Positions 1-7,152 of a DNA stretch of 41,393 nt are shown piece by piece (position 1 is the first letter of the stretch; each line of letters opens with the position of its first letter). The position numbers and the translations under genes are program-made. Below the pieces are notes generated by a model, which was not told the DNA's origin, did no database searches, and saw only the letters and a list, made by a program, of their open reading frames with translations. The DNA is from CAYQDR01 sp964416315 (GTDB taxonomy: Bacteria; Methylomirabilota; Methylomirabilia; Rokubacteriales; DASRDR01): positions 1-41,393 of the forward strand of contig CAYQDR010000028.1 of the NCBI GenBank assembly GCA_964416315.1. The letters run 5' to 3'.

Positions 1-81
1 CCCGGGGTCGTCCCGGAAGGCGACGTTGAAGTTGTGGAAGTCGCGGCCGGCCGCGCCGAGGATCAGCACGCGCGTGAGCAT
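1..81 (-). CDS. Cyclic 2,3-diphosphoglycerate synthetase-like GTPase (COG2403), N-terminal 27 residues only
   Basis: The minus strand from an ATG at 79-81 gives 27 residues before the window edge: a short hydrophobic strand, then GAAGRDFHNFN and VAFRDDPG. From memory, this glycine-rich start followed by RDFHNFN is characteristic of the COG2403 predicted GTPases related to cyclic 2,3-diphosphoglycerate synthetase. The rest of the protein lies outside the window, so the nucleotide-binding motifs cannot be checked. The gene is divergent from the hibernation-factor gene, and a consensus sigma-54 promoter at 237-252 points towards it. Confidence 0.6.
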   Translation of the reverse strand, partial: MLTRVLILGAAGRDFHNFNVAFRDDPG

Positions 82-155
82 CCTGGCCTCCCGCTCACTG
101 TGGCACGAGCGTCCGACCTGGGACGCCGGTGCCTCAGCGCTCCGGAGCGTGCGGC

Positions 156-202
156 CCTAACTACCGGGATTCGTTGGGCGGGCCCGTGGCACCGCCGTTG
201 CA
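156..202 (+). promoter_or_regulatory. Sigma-54 promoter with conserved upstream block, upstream of the hibernation factor gene
   Basis: TGGCAC (187-192), a 5-base spacer and TTGCA (198-202) match the sigma-54 -24/-12 consensus exactly. The 31 bases before the -24 element begin CCTAAC and contain GATTCG and TTGGGCG; nearly the same block precedes the promoters at 3703 and 6015. The predicted start is near 213, about 85 bases before the ATG at 298. Confidence 0.8.
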
Positions 203-236
203 CGACCCGGCCGTGGGACCGTTACCCGAGTGTGTC

Positions 237-252
237 AGCAAGGGGGGTGCCA
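237..252 (-). promoter_or_regulatory. Sigma-54 promoter facing left, towards the COG2403 gene
   Basis: Read on the minus strand this is TGGCAC, five C, TTGCT, a full match to the -24/-12 consensus. It points at the partial gene starting at 81. It lies downstream of the + promoter at 187-202, so the two transcripts would overlap for a few tens of bases. The 47-bp shared block is not present upstream of this one. Confidence 0.7.
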
Positions 253-297
253 CCGCCAGGCCTGCGGGTCGGGGGGGTGGCTGGCGAGGGAGAGGCG

Positions 298-699
298 ATG
301 GTGATCAGCATCCGAGGAGTCGCCGGTCGGGACCCCGTGCGTCGGCACGTCACGAAGCGGCTGGCGGCGGCGCTCGCCCGGCTCCAGGTCAAGCCGGTGG
401 GCGCGCAGGCGCTCTTCCGGGACGAGAACGGGCCGAAGGGGGGGATCGACGTCCGCTGCACGTTGACGGTGCGGCTTCCCTACCGCCCCGTCGTACGGGT
501 GGAGCACATGGGGGACACCCCCCGGCTCGCCTTCGACGCGGCCTTCGGGATCCTCGAGCGCCAGCTCGAGCGGTACGTGGAGCGCGACCGGGAGAGTCGT
601 CGGTACCCCAAGAAGTACTTCGTCGCCAGGCGGGTCCTGGGCGGAGGGTCGCGGCCCCCGGGGGCGAGCGAGGGGCGGGCGGTGAAAGGAGGCGGCTGA
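298..699 (+). CDS. hpf: Ribosome hibernation promoting factor / RaiA family protein
   Basis: A 133-residue protein. The N-terminal ~100 residues have the S30EA/HPF pattern: a first strand with VISIRGVAGRDP, a helix with HVTKRLAAALARL, then strands carrying the VRLPYR and VRVEHMGDTP segments and a final helix (AFDAAFGILERQLERYV). Family members bind the 30S decoding region and idle ribosomes in starvation or dormancy. It lacks the ~60-residue C-terminal dimerisation domain of long HPF; a short basic tail follows. The ATG at 298 is chosen because GGGAGAGG lies just upstream and homology begins there, although the frame is open further back. A consensus sigma-54 promoter precedes it. Its stop overlaps the next start (TGATG). 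Confidence 0.8.
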   Translation: MVISIRGVAGRDPVRRHVTKRLAAALARLQVKPVGAQALFRDENGPKGGIDVRCTLTVRLPYRPVVRVEHMGDTPRLAFDAAFGILERQLERYVERDRESRRYPKKYFVARRVLGGGSRPPGASEGRAVKGGG

Positions 700-863
700 T
701 GGCCGAGTACGAGTTCGAGTGCCACGTATGCAAGAAGGTGTTCACGCTCTTCATGCGTATCGCCGAGCGGTCGACGGCCAAGATCCGCTGCCCCGGCTGC
801 GGCAGCGAGGACGTCGAGGCCCTGATGTCGCCGTTCGTCGCCAAGACCGCGAAGAAGAGCTAG
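699..863 (+). CDS. Small zinc-ribbon protein (FmdB-like)
   Basis: A 54-residue protein with two Cys pairs, CHVC (C8, C11) and CPGC (C31, C34), in the layout of FmdB/CxxC-CxxC regulatory zinc ribbons (MAEYEFECHVC at the start, a basic AKKS tail). Its ATG overlaps the stop of the hibernation factor gene, with AAAGGAGG upstream, so the two are translationally coupled. The molecular role is unknown. Co-transcription with a ribosome hibernation factor suggests a stress or ribosome-associated role (inference). Confidence 0.8.
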   Translation: MAEYEFECHVCKKVFTLFMRIAERSTAKIRCPGCGSEDVEALMSPFVAKTAKKS

Positions 864-896
864 GCTGGCGCGCGACCTCGCGCCCGAGGAGCCGAG

Positions 897-1298
897 ATGA
901 ACGCGATCGAAGAACGCCTGCAGTCCGAGCTGCGGACCACGCGCGAGCGCCTCCGGCACCTGGGGCTCGGCGTCATGGTCGAGGAGGTGCCCGGCGTGGT
1001 CGGGGAGGACGCGGCCCTGACCGACACCGCCGACGTGGGCCAGGCGAACGAGGAGCGCGAGATGAACTGCGCCGCCTGGAGCCGGCTCGTCGACCGGGCG
1101 AAGCGGCTGGCGTATGCCCTCGACCGGCTCGCCGAGGGGGGTTACGGGGTCTGCGAGGAGTGCGGCGAGCCGATCAACCCGCGGCGCCTCGATGCCATCC
1201 CCGAGGCGACCACGTGCGTCCGCTGCCAGGATCGGCTCGAGCGGCAGGCGCGCCAGCGGGTCGTGGCGCACGCCCGCTCGAACGGGAGCGACGGATGA
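897..1298 (+). CDS. DksA/TraR family zinc-finger protein
   Basis: A 133-residue protein with a predicted N-terminal coiled-coil region and a C-terminal four-Cys zinc finger, C86-x2-C89-x17-C107-x2-C110, embedded in the typical YGVCEECGEPI...RLDAIPEATTCVRCQ context. DksA-type proteins enter the RNA polymerase secondary channel and modulate initiation, often with ppGpp. It is shorter than E. coli DksA (151 aa), and I did not identify the coiled-coil-tip Asp pair with confidence. The gene follows the zinc-ribbon gene by 33 bases and overlaps the next gene by ATGA, so it is part of the hpf operon. Confidence 0.88.
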   Translation: MNAIEERLQSELRTTRERLRHLGLGVMVEEVPGVVGEDAALTDTADVGQANEEREMNCAAWSRLVDRAKRLAYALDRLAEGGYGVCEECGEPINPRRLDAIPEATTCVRCQDRLERQARQRVVAHARSNGSDG

Positions 1299-1666
1299 TC
1301 ACGGTCCGGCGGTCTCTCGACGCGCGGCTCGCGGACGAGTTTCGGGGGCTCCTGCGCGCCGCGCGCGTCCGGCTCCTCCGGACGGTCGCGATCACCGTCG
1401 ACGAGCTCGCGACGCTGGAGGCGCACCAGCCCGGCGCCCCGATCGAGGACACGGCGCGGGAGCAGGTGCTGGCGATCCTCTCCCGGCTCGAGCTCCAGGA
1501 GAAGCGCGAGCTCGACGAGATCGACGCCGCGTGGGCGAGGCTCGACGCGGGCACGTTCGGCGCGTGCCAGGGGTGCAGCGGGTTCATCCCGCTCGCACGG
1601 CTCAGGGCCGTCCCCACGGCCCGGTACTGCCTGGCGTGCCAGGCGAAGCACGCGGGGAGAAGATGA
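1295..1666 (+). CDS. Second DksA/TraR-type zinc-finger protein
   Basis: A 123-residue protein starting at an ATG that overlaps the previous stop (ATGA). The N-terminal helical part has LEAHQPGAPIEDTAREQVLAI and ends with ELDEIDAAWARLDAGTFGAC. The finger is C91-x2-C94-x17-C112-x2-C115. It is a divergent paralogue of the gene before it: the linker loop has SGFIPLARLRAVPTARY instead of GEPINPRRLDAIPEATT. It probably acts on RNA polymerase like DksA/TraR, but this is family inference. Its last codons (1650-1666) coincide with the broken end of an antisense acyl-AMP ligase gene. Confidence 0.82.
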   Translation: MITVRRSLDARLADEFRGLLRAARVRLLRTVAITVDELATLEAHQPGAPIEDTAREQVLAILSRLELQEKRELDEIDAAWARLDAGTFGACQGCSGFIPLARLRAVPTARYCLACQAKHAGRR

Positions 1667-2705
1667 CGATCGGCACCCCGAAGTAGAGCGCCGCGAGCCA
1701 CGAGCCGATCAACCCCATGTCGTGATAGAGCGGCAGCCAGCTCACGCCGATGTCGTCGGGCCGCACCCCGATCGCCTCGCCGATGGCGCGGATGTTGGCC
1801 AGGATGTTCGCGTGGGAGAGCAGCACTCCCTTGGGATCCCCGGTGCTTCCCGAGGTGTACTGGATCAGGGCGGGGTCGGCGGGGTGCAGCCAGCCCGGCG
1901 TCGCAACGGCGCCGGGCTGTGCCAGCTGCTCTGGGGTCACCACGGCGTGGAGCGGCGGGACGCGCGGCCGCAGGAGCCGTGCCACCCGCGTCGCCTCGCC
2001 GAAGGTGACGAGCAGGCGGGCCTGGGCGTTCTCGAGGATCTTCACCTGCCGAGTGGCGTACTCCTCGATCCGATCGGCACGGAAGGGCGGGTACATCGGC
2101 ACGGGCACGCTCCCCGCCAGGAGGACGCCAAAGAAGGCCGGGAAGAACGCGGCTTCGGTCCGCAGCATGAGGGCGACCGTGTCTCCGCGCCCGAGGCCGC
2201 GGGATCGGAGTCCCACGGCGATGGCCACGGTCTGGTCCCAGAGGTCGCCGTAGGAGATCCGGCGCTCGGACCCGTCGTCCTCCCGCAAGAGGATGTGGAC
2301 GCGGGCGGGGTGCGCTTCGGCGTGCCACCGCAGGGCGGCCGTCAGGGTGTCGGTCGCGGCTGGCGCCGGGACGCCCGGCTCCACGACGCGTGCGGCGGTC
2401 TCCTGTGGCACCTCGGGCGCGGCTGGCGCGGCGGCGCCGAGGGCCCGCGCCAGGTCCGAGACCCGCTCGGCTTCGGCGATCACCGCGTCCGGCAGGCGCA
2501 CCCCGAACTCCTGCTCGAGCCGGACGAGCAGCTCGACGCTCCCCAGACCGAGGTCGCGGTCGAGCAGGCTGCCGGGCGTCACCGGCCGGCCCGGAGCCTC
2601 GCCCTCCAGCTCGGCGACGAGCGCGGTCACGAGCTCGAGGAGCCGTCCCTCGATGGTCTGGTGCTCCCCAAGCGCGGAGCGAGGGAGTGAGGTCGTCGCG
2701 TTCAC
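1602..2705 (-). pseudogene. Truncated acyl carrier protein-fatty acyl-AMP ligase fusion
   Basis: A GTG start at 2705 (AGGAG upstream) gives 367 residues. Residues 15-92 look like an acyl carrier domain with the DLGLGSVELL phosphopantetheine site (Ser56). Residues 115-350 are the N-terminal part of an adenylate-forming enzyme: MYPPFR near 205, the ATP loop YTSGSTGDPKG (283-293) and WLPLYHDMGLIGSW (323-336), which is typical of FadD32-like fatty acyl-AMP ligases. After IVIFSP (~351) similarity stops abruptly, and the last ~17 residues are low-complexity antisense of the DksA-like gene. About half of the adenylation domain and the whole C-terminal lid are missing, so adenylation is unlikely. A misassembly at 1650-1665 is the alternative. 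Confidence 0.75.
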
Positions 2706-2757
2706 GGCGTGGCGCTCCTGGCCGTCAGGCGAGTCCTCTTCCGGAGCGTGAGGCGAG

Positions 2758-2964
2758 TTACGCCAGGGTCTCGGCGGCGGCCTCGGCCCCCGCCGGAGTC
2801 GTGCCGAGCCGGGCCAAGCTAGCGAGCGCTCGCCCCCCGTGGACCCGGCAGAACTGCTTCGGTCGCTCGTCCCCGGCGATGCGCCGGGCGAGTGGGCGGA
2901 GACGAGTGCCTTTCCCGCCCTCAAGGACGATCCCCCAGCGATCGCGTTCCTGCCCGCACGGCAT
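2758..2964 (-). pseudogene. N-terminal stub of a mannose-1-phosphate guanylyltransferase-like nucleotidyltransferase
   Basis: An ATG at 2964 with GGGAGG upstream starts a 68-residue frame. Residues 8-45 contain WGIVLEGGKGTRLRPLARRI and GDERPKQFC, the NTP-binding signature and following motif of GDP-mannose pyrophosphorylase-type enzymes (usually 350-470 aa). Similarity ends near residue 50 (VHGGRALASL) and the frame runs into a stop. In the first motif the usual AGG is EGG. The start region, the ribosome site and a sigma-54 promoter (2992-3007) are intact, so only the 3' part has been lost. Confidence 0.7.
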
Positions 2965-2991
2965 TGCCGCCTCCCCGCTAACGCCCGTGGG

Positions 2992-3007
2992 TGCAATCAG
3001 GCTGCCA
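2992..3007 (-). promoter_or_regulatory. Sigma-54 promoter for the guanylyltransferase stub
   Basis: On the minus strand TGGCAG, five bases, TTGCA, with exact -24/-12 spacing and one departure from consensus (G for C at the sixth base). The predicted start is ~2981, only about 17 bases before the ATG at 2964. It is divergent from the + strand site at 3194. Confidence 0.6.
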
Positions 3008-3193
3008 CGCTTGGTCGGGCCGCCATCGTCCGAGAACCCCCTGTCCTGACTGCCGAAAGCGCGTCCCCGCGTCGTCCGCGGTCCATCCCCCGGGTGGGGA
3101 GCGCCCGACCCACCGGGGCAGGCGGGCGACACTCGGCGCACCTCACCGGGACCGAAGTCCCCGGGAAGTCGGCGGTTTCGTACCGGATTTCGG

Positions 3194-3209
3194 TGACAGC
3201 CGGCTTGCA
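3194..3209 (+). promoter_or_regulatory. Sigma-54-like promoter upstream of the CBS-domain frame
   Basis: TGACAG, five bases (CCGGC), TTGCA. The -12 element is perfect and the -24 has A for G at base 3 and G for C at base 6. The spacing is correct. It lies 46 bases before the GTG at 3255. Confidence 0.5.
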
Positions 3210-3631
3210 CACACAACCCTGCGGGGGGCGTGACATGGCGGGGACGACGCGCTCGTGCTGGCGCTCAACCGAGAGGCGCAGGATTTCAACGCGTTCCCCG
3301 TCGTGGATGGCCGTGGCGTGCTCCAGGGGATCGTAACGAAGCTCGATCTCCTCCGAATGTTCCGACCGACCCGGTACCGATGGCTCCCCGAACTCCGGCC
3401 ACTGGCCGGCGAGCGGGTCGCGGACATCATGACCCGCGAGATCGTCGGGGTCGGGCCGGGGGATCCCGTCGCGGTCGCGGTGGACCTGATGATCGCGTAC
3501 CAGCTCCGGAGCCTTCCCGTCCTGGAGCGGCGCGAGGGTCGTCCGGCGCTGGTCGGCATCGTGAGCCGCACGGATGTCCTCCGGTGTCTGATGGACGTGT
3601 CAACCGACGGCGTGGGGCGCGCGCGTCTCGG

Positions 3632-3653
3632 CCTGGGGCGGGACGGCCCCAGG
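3632..3653 (+). terminator. Hairpin between the CBS frame and the phosphoribosyltransferase
   Basis: CCTGGGGC, loop GGGACG, GCCCCAGG: a perfect 8-bp stem. There is no T-run. Its place between the end of CBS similarity and the next promoter suggests a terminator or mRNA 3' end. Confidence 0.45.
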
Positions 3654-3671
3654 GCGGGGCGCTCCGGTCGG

Positions 3672-3718
3672 CCTAACCCGCCGATTCGCTTGGCGCATCC
3701 CGTGGCATCGCCATTGCA
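3672..3718 (+). promoter_or_regulatory. Sigma-54 promoter with conserved upstream block, upstream of the phosphoribosyltransferase
   Basis: TGGCAT (3703-3708), five bases, TTGCA (3714-3718). The preceding 31 bases start CCTAAC and contain GATTCG and TTGGCG, as in the block at 156-202. The predicted start near 3730 is ~38 bases before the ATG at 3768, which has GGGGAGGAG in front of it. Confidence 0.8.
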
Positions 3719-3767
3719 CCTCGAGGCGTCGGGACTCTTGCGCCCGGCGCGGGCGGGGAGGAGAGCG

Positions 3768-4409
3768 ATGTTCGCCAACCGGGAGGCGGCGGGTCGGGCC
3801 CTGGCGGAGCGGCTCGCGCCGCTCGTCGGGGCGCCGTGCGTCGTGGCGGGGATCCCGCGCGGTGGCGTCGCCGTGGCGCTGCCCGTCGCGGAGCGGCTCG
3901 GGGCGCCCCTGGCCGCGGTCTTCGCCCACAAGCTGAGCGCCCCGTTCGCGCCGGAGCTTGCCTTCGGCGCCATCGACGAGGATGGGGAGGCGATCCTCGA
4001 CGCGGCCACGGTCGCCGTGCTCGGGCTCGCGCCGGAGGACGTCGAGATGGCGAAGGCGGGCGAGCGACGGGCGATCGAGCGGCGGATCGCGCGTTACGGC
4101 GCGCCGGCGCTCGCGCCGCTGCTTCCCGGTCGGGCCGCCGTGCTCGTGGACGACGGGCTCGCGACGGGCCTCACCATGCGCGCCGCGCTGGCCTACGTCC
4201 GCCGCCACGGGGCGCGCGAGGTCACGGTCGCCACGCCCGTCGCGTCGGGCGAGGCGGCTGCGCGCTTTGCCCGCGAGGCCGACCGCTTCGTCAGCCTGGT
4301 CGTGGACGACGCGTTCCGGGCCGTCGGCGAGTACTACGCGGACTTCGCACCCGTCCCGGACCAGGCGGTGGTGGCGATGCTGGCCCGCGCCCGAGAGGCC
4401 GTCCAGTGA
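3768..4409 (+). CDS. Predicted phosphoribosyltransferase (COG1926 type)
   Basis: A 213-residue protein with a strong ribosome site (GGGGAGGAG) before ATG 3768. It has the type I PRTase fold signature: IPRGGVAVALPVAERLGAPL (residues 29-48) and the PRPP-binding loop AAVLVDDGLATGLTM (123-137), in which the acidic pair DD precedes the G/T-rich loop. The C-terminal EYYADFAPVPDQAVVAML is typical of COG1926. The acceptor base is unknown in this family. The M. tuberculosis DosR regulon contains a relative (Rv0571c) near pncB2; here too the gene sits directly before nicotinate phosphoribosyltransferase and under a sigma-54 promoter. The frame is open upstream into the CBS gene. Confidence 0.85.
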   Translation: MFANREAAGRALAERLAPLVGAPCVVAGIPRGGVAVALPVAERLGAPLAAVFAHKLSAPFAPELAFGAIDEDGEAILDAATVAVLGLAPEDVEMAKAGERRAIERRIARYGAPALAPLLPGRAAVLVDDGLATGLTMRAALAYVRRHGAREVTVATPVASGEAAARFAREADRFVSLVVDDAFRAVGEYYADFAPVPDQAVVAMLARAREAVQ

Positions 4410-4444
4410 CGCACCCCGGGGTCAGTCCCGGGCGCCCGCCGGGC

Positions 4445-4500
4445 TCCGGAAAGCGCAGGCGCCCCTCCCCCCGGTGGGTGGGGAGGGGACGGGGGTGGGG
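4445..4500 (+). repeat. GC-rich leader repeat before pncB
   Basis: A C-rich run (CCCCTCCCCCC) pairs with GGTGGGGAGGGG to form a hairpin, followed by GGGACGGGGGTG immediately before the GTG start at 4501. A closely related leader occurs, in reverse orientation, next to the start codons at 17716 and 25880. Confidence 0.55.
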
Positions 4501-5988
4501 GTGGACGCGATAGCCACGCCGCCCGGCGCCTTCGTCTCGGGTCCCGTCGTCCTCCGGGAGGCGGCCCTGTTCACCGACCTCTATGAGCTGACGATGGCCG
4601 CGTCCTACCTCCGCGAGGGCCTGACGGGCGCCGCCACCTTCAGCCTCTTCGTGCGGAAGCTTCCCCCCGGCCGCGGCTTCCTCGTCGCCGCGGGGCTCGA
4701 GGACGTGCTCGCCTACCTCCGCGGGTTCCGGTTCTCGGAGGCCGCCATCGACTACCTGCGCGACCTCGGGCGGTTCGACGCGGCGTTCCTCGAGTCCCTG
4801 CGCGAGCTGCGCTTCACGGGCGACGTGCGCGCCGTCCCCGAGGGGACCGTCGTCTTCGCGGACGAGCCGCTCCTCGAGGTGACGGCCGCCATCGCCGAGG
4901 CCCAGCTCGTCGAGACGGCCGTGATGAACGCCTGCCACTTCCAGACCCTGCTCGCGAGCAAGGCGGCCCGCGCCGTCCTCGCCGCCCGCAGGCGCCGCGT
5001 CGTGGAGTTCGGCCTGCGGCGGACCCCGGGCGTGGACGCGGGCCTGAAGGCCGCGCGCTCCGCCTACATCGCCGGTGCCACGACGAGCAGCAACGTGCTG
5101 GCCGGCCTCGCGTACGGGATCCCCCCCGTCGGCACGATGGCCCACTCGTACGTGCTGGCCTTCCGCCGGGAGATCGACGCCTTCCGGGCGTTCGCGCGCG
5201 CCTTCCCCGACGCGACGACGCTCCTCATCGACACGTACGACACGCTCGCCGCAGCGCACAAGGCCGTGGCGGTGGCCCGCGAGATGGAGGCGGGGGGACA
5301 TCGGCTCGCGGGCGTGCGCCTGGACAGCGGCGACCTCCTCGCCCTCAGCCGTGAGGTACGCGCGATCCTCGACCGGGCGGGCCTCGGGGACGTCCGCATC
5401 TTCGCGAGCGGCGGTCTCGACGAGGACGAGATCGACCGGCTGCTCGAGGCCGGGGCGCCGATCGACGCCTTCGGCGTCGGGACCCGCATGGACGTGTCGG
5501 CGGACGCGCCGTATCTGGACATGGCCTACAAGCTCGTGCGCTACGCGGATCGCGACGTCTTGAAGACCAGCGTGGGCAAGGAGACCTGGACCGGAGAGAA
5601 GCAGGTCTACCGCTTCCGGGGCCCGGACGGCCGGTTCCGCGGGGATCTCCTGGCCCTGCGTGACGAGCCTGCCCCTCCCGGCGGAGCGCCGCTGCTGGTC
5701 CCCGTCATGGCGTCGGGCGCCCTCGTCGCCCGCGCCCCCGCGCTCGACGAGATCCGCGCCCGCTGCGCGGCCGAGCTGGCGGCGCTCCCTGACGAGGTGC
5801 GCCGGCTGCGGAGCCCGGGGAGCTACGCCGTGCGGCCGAGCGAGCGCCTGGTCGCCCGGCAACGCGCCCTGCGGGCCACGATCGAGGCGACCGAGGTCCG
5901 TCCGGCGCTGGAGCCCGCGGCGGCTGGGGCGGTGGCGCCGCAGCCTGGGGCGGCGGGGCCTCAGCCGCGCCCGGAATGGGAGCCGTAA
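4501..5988 (+). CDS. pncB: Nicotinate phosphoribosyltransferase
   Basis: A 495-residue protein. The N-terminus has ALFTDLYELTMAASYLREG, the hallmark of the long bacterial/eukaryotic NAPRTase class. The core has VVEFGLRRTPG (phosphate and substrate binding), YIAGATTSSNVLAG and GTMAHSYVLAF with the catalytic-region His, then LIDTYDT, GVRLDSGDL and IFASGGLDEDEI. It makes nicotinate mononucleotide from nicotinate and PRPP in NAD salvage. The C-terminal ~40 residues are Ala/Pro-rich and variable. The start is uncertain: the GTG at 4501 sits inside a G-rich repeat and keeps ~20 residues before the conserved region. It lies 91 bases after the phosphoribosyltransferase, probably in the same operon. 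The stop TAA lies inside the next sigma-54 promoter block. Confidence 0.9.
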   Translation: MDAIATPPGAFVSGPVVLREAALFTDLYELTMAASYLREGLTGAATFSLFVRKLPPGRGFLVAAGLEDVLAYLRGFRFSEAAIDYLRDLGRFDAAFLESLRELRFTGDVRAVPEGTVVFADEPLLEVTAAIAEAQLVETAVMNACHFQTLLASKAARAVLAARRRRVVEFGLRRTPGVDAGLKAARSAYIAGATTSSNVLAGLAYGIPPVGTMAHSYVLAFRREIDAFRAFARAFPDATTLLIDTYDTLAAAHKAVAVAREMEAGGHRLAGVRLDSGDLLALSREVRAILDRAGLGDVRIFASGGLDEDEIDRLLEAGAPIDAFGVGTRMDVSADAPYLDMAYKLVRYADRDVLKTSVGKETWTGEKQVYRFRGPDGRFRGDLLALRDEPAPPGGAPLLVPVMASGALVARAPALDEIRARCAAELAALPDEVRRLRSPGSYAVRPSERLVARQRALRATIEATEVRPALEPAAAGAVAPQPGAAGPQPRPEWEP

Positions 5989-6030
5989 CTCACCGATTCG
6001 GTGGGCGAAGTCGGTGGCACCTCGGTTGCA
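5984..6030 (+). promoter_or_regulatory. Sigma-54 promoter with conserved upstream block for hsp20-archease-rtcB
   Basis: TGGCAC (6015-6020), five bases, TTGCA (6026-6030): a perfect match. The 31 preceding bases start CGTAAC and contain GATTCG and GTGGGCG, matching the blocks at 156 and 3672 with the same length. The block overlaps the pncB stop codon. The predicted start is ~6042. Confidence 0.82.
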
Positions 6031-6079
6031 GCTGAAAGGCGGCGGACAGGGTACGACTCTCTTCAGAAGGAGGACTGCC

Positions 6080-6517
6080 ATGCGAGCCCTGACCCCGTGG
6101 ACCGGCCTGTCGACCCTCAGGCACGAGATGGACCGCCTCTTCGACCGTCTGTGGGAGGGGGAGTTCCCCACGCTGCCGATGGCCGGGGAGTGGACCCCCG
6201 CGCTGGACCTGTCCGAGACGAAGGACGCCCTGATGGTGAAGGCGGAGATCCCCGGCATCGAGCCGAAGGAGATCGAGGTCTCGCTCCAGGGCGAGGTCCT
6301 GACGATCAAAGGGGAGAAGGAGGAGGAGCGGGAGGAGAAGGACAAGCACTACTACCGCAAGGAGCGCACGTACGGCGCGTTCGCCCGGAGCCTCCGGCTC
6401 CCGGTGGCGGTGGACGGGAGCAAGGTCACGGCGAGCTTCAAGAACGGCCTGCTCACGATCACGCTGCCCAAGGCGCCGGCGGCGAAGGGCGCGACCATCC
6501 CCGTCAAGACGGAGTAG
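6080..6517 (+). CDS. Small heat-shock protein, Hsp20/alpha-crystallin family
   Basis: A 145-residue protein after an AAGGAGGA ribosome site. A short N-terminal arm (LRHEMDRLFDRLW) precedes the alpha-crystallin domain from ~37 to ~133: PALDLSETKDALMVKAEIPGI, the YYRKERTYGAFARSLRLP segment, and the conserved FKNGLLTITLPK (A-x-x-x-NGLL motif). It is an ATP-independent holdase that keeps unfolding proteins soluble, cytoplasmic, as oligomers. It is the first gene of a sigma-54-driven operon with archease and rtcB; coupling a chaperone to RNA repair fits damage or stress survival. Confidence 0.95.
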   Translation: MRALTPWTGLSTLRHEMDRLFDRLWEGEFPTLPMAGEWTPALDLSETKDALMVKAEIPGIEPKEIEVSLQGEVLTIKGEKEEEREEKDKHYYRKERTYGAFARSLRLPVAVDGSKVTASFKNGLLTITLPKAPAAKGATIPVKTE

Positions 6518-6538
6518 GGAACCAGCCGGGAGGCTGCG

Positions 6539-6967
6539 GTGGGGCGGCACGCGTTCCTCGAAACCGTGGCGCTGGCCGACTGCGCGGTCGAGGTCGAGGG
6601 GACGGATCTGGACGACCTCTTCGAGACCGCGGCGCGCGCGCTGGCCGAGCTCATGGTGGACCCCGAGACCGTGCCGCCCGTTCTCGAGCGGCGGATCGAG
6701 CTCGCGGCCCCCGCGCTGGACCTGCTCCTCTACGACTGGCTGTCCGAGCTGATCTACCGGAAGGACCGGGACCGCGAGGTCTTCACGCGCGTGGAAGTGC
6801 GCGTGACCGGGCACGGCCCGGCGCGCCTCGCGGCCCGCCTGCAGGGCGGCCCGCTCGACCCCGAGCGGACCGCCCTGCGCGCCGATCCGAAGGCCGTGAC
6901 CTTCCACCAGTTCGCCCTGGGCTGCCAGGGCGGGGTGTGGCGGGCGCGGCTCGTCATCGACATCTAA
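6539..6967 (+). CDS. Archease (RtcB activator)
   Basis: A 142-residue protein from GTG 6539, 21 bases after the hsp20 stop. The features are those of the archease family: an N-terminal strand with an acidic position (FLETVALADCAVEVEGTDLDDLFETAARALAELMVDP), the YDWLSELIYRKDRDREVF segment, and the C-terminal DPKAVTFHQFAL segment followed by VWRARLVIDI. Archease is a metal-binding cofactor that speeds up RtcB guanylylation and turnover. The usual HTAD motif near the start is altered to LADCA here. Adjacency to rtcB supports the call. Confidence 0.88.
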   Translation: MGRHAFLETVALADCAVEVEGTDLDDLFETAARALAELMVDPETVPPVLERRIELAAPALDLLLYDWLSELIYRKDRDREVFTRVEVRVTGHGPARLAARLQGGPLDPERTALRADPKAVTFHQFALGCQGGVWRARLVIDI

Positions 6968-6981
6968 TGCGGGCCCAACTA

Positions 6982-7086
6982 ACGTCGCCTAGCGTCGTCC
7001 TCGGTCGTCGGCGAGCCTCAACGTATGCGGCATACGCCTCGGCCCGCCTCCTCCCTGCGTCCTCGCTATGCTCGTTACTTGGCCCC
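6982..7086 (+). repeat. Dispersed 160-bp repeat, copy A (short form)
   Basis: It shares CTCAACGTATGCGGCATACG, then CCTCCTCCCTGCGTCCT, with the longer copies at 17060 and 29151. The left hairpin arm (GGGACGC...GCGTCCC) is missing here. It contains the palindrome GTATGC-G-GCATAC. It occupies the archease-rtcB gap of 185 bases. Confidence 0.75.
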
Positions 7087-7152
7087 GCACCTTTGGCAAC
7101 CCGGGTGGTTTCGCACTTGGAACGTATCTGATTTAGCTCGGGCGAGGGCGCG

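Larger units (their letters stand above)
3255..3767 (+). pseudogene. CBS-domain pair protein lacking its N-terminus and stop codon
   Basis: From GTG 3255 the frame encodes most of one CBS motif (FNAFPVVDGRGVLQGIVTKLDLLRMF, about residues 11-36) and a complete second one (VADIMTREIVGVGP...RSLPVLERREGRPALVGIVSRTDVLRCL, residues 54-111). CBS pairs bind adenine nucleotides. The usual first segment (xxDVMTxxVVTVxPDD) is absent: upstream in frame there is only HGGDDAL before a TGA at 3231. After residue ~115 no stop occurs, and the frame runs through a hairpin and a sigma-54 promoter into the phosphoribosyltransferase. I read this as a gene damaged at both ends; a real 384-residue CBS-phosphoribosyltransferase fusion (3255-4409) is the alternative. 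Confidence 0.6.

Noticed and set aside
4291..6345. A 684-codon open frame on the minus strand
   Set aside because: It is antisense to pncB and hsp20, which have clear family motifs. Its translation is Arg/Pro/Gly-rich without any domain, as expected for shadow frames in GC-rich DNA.
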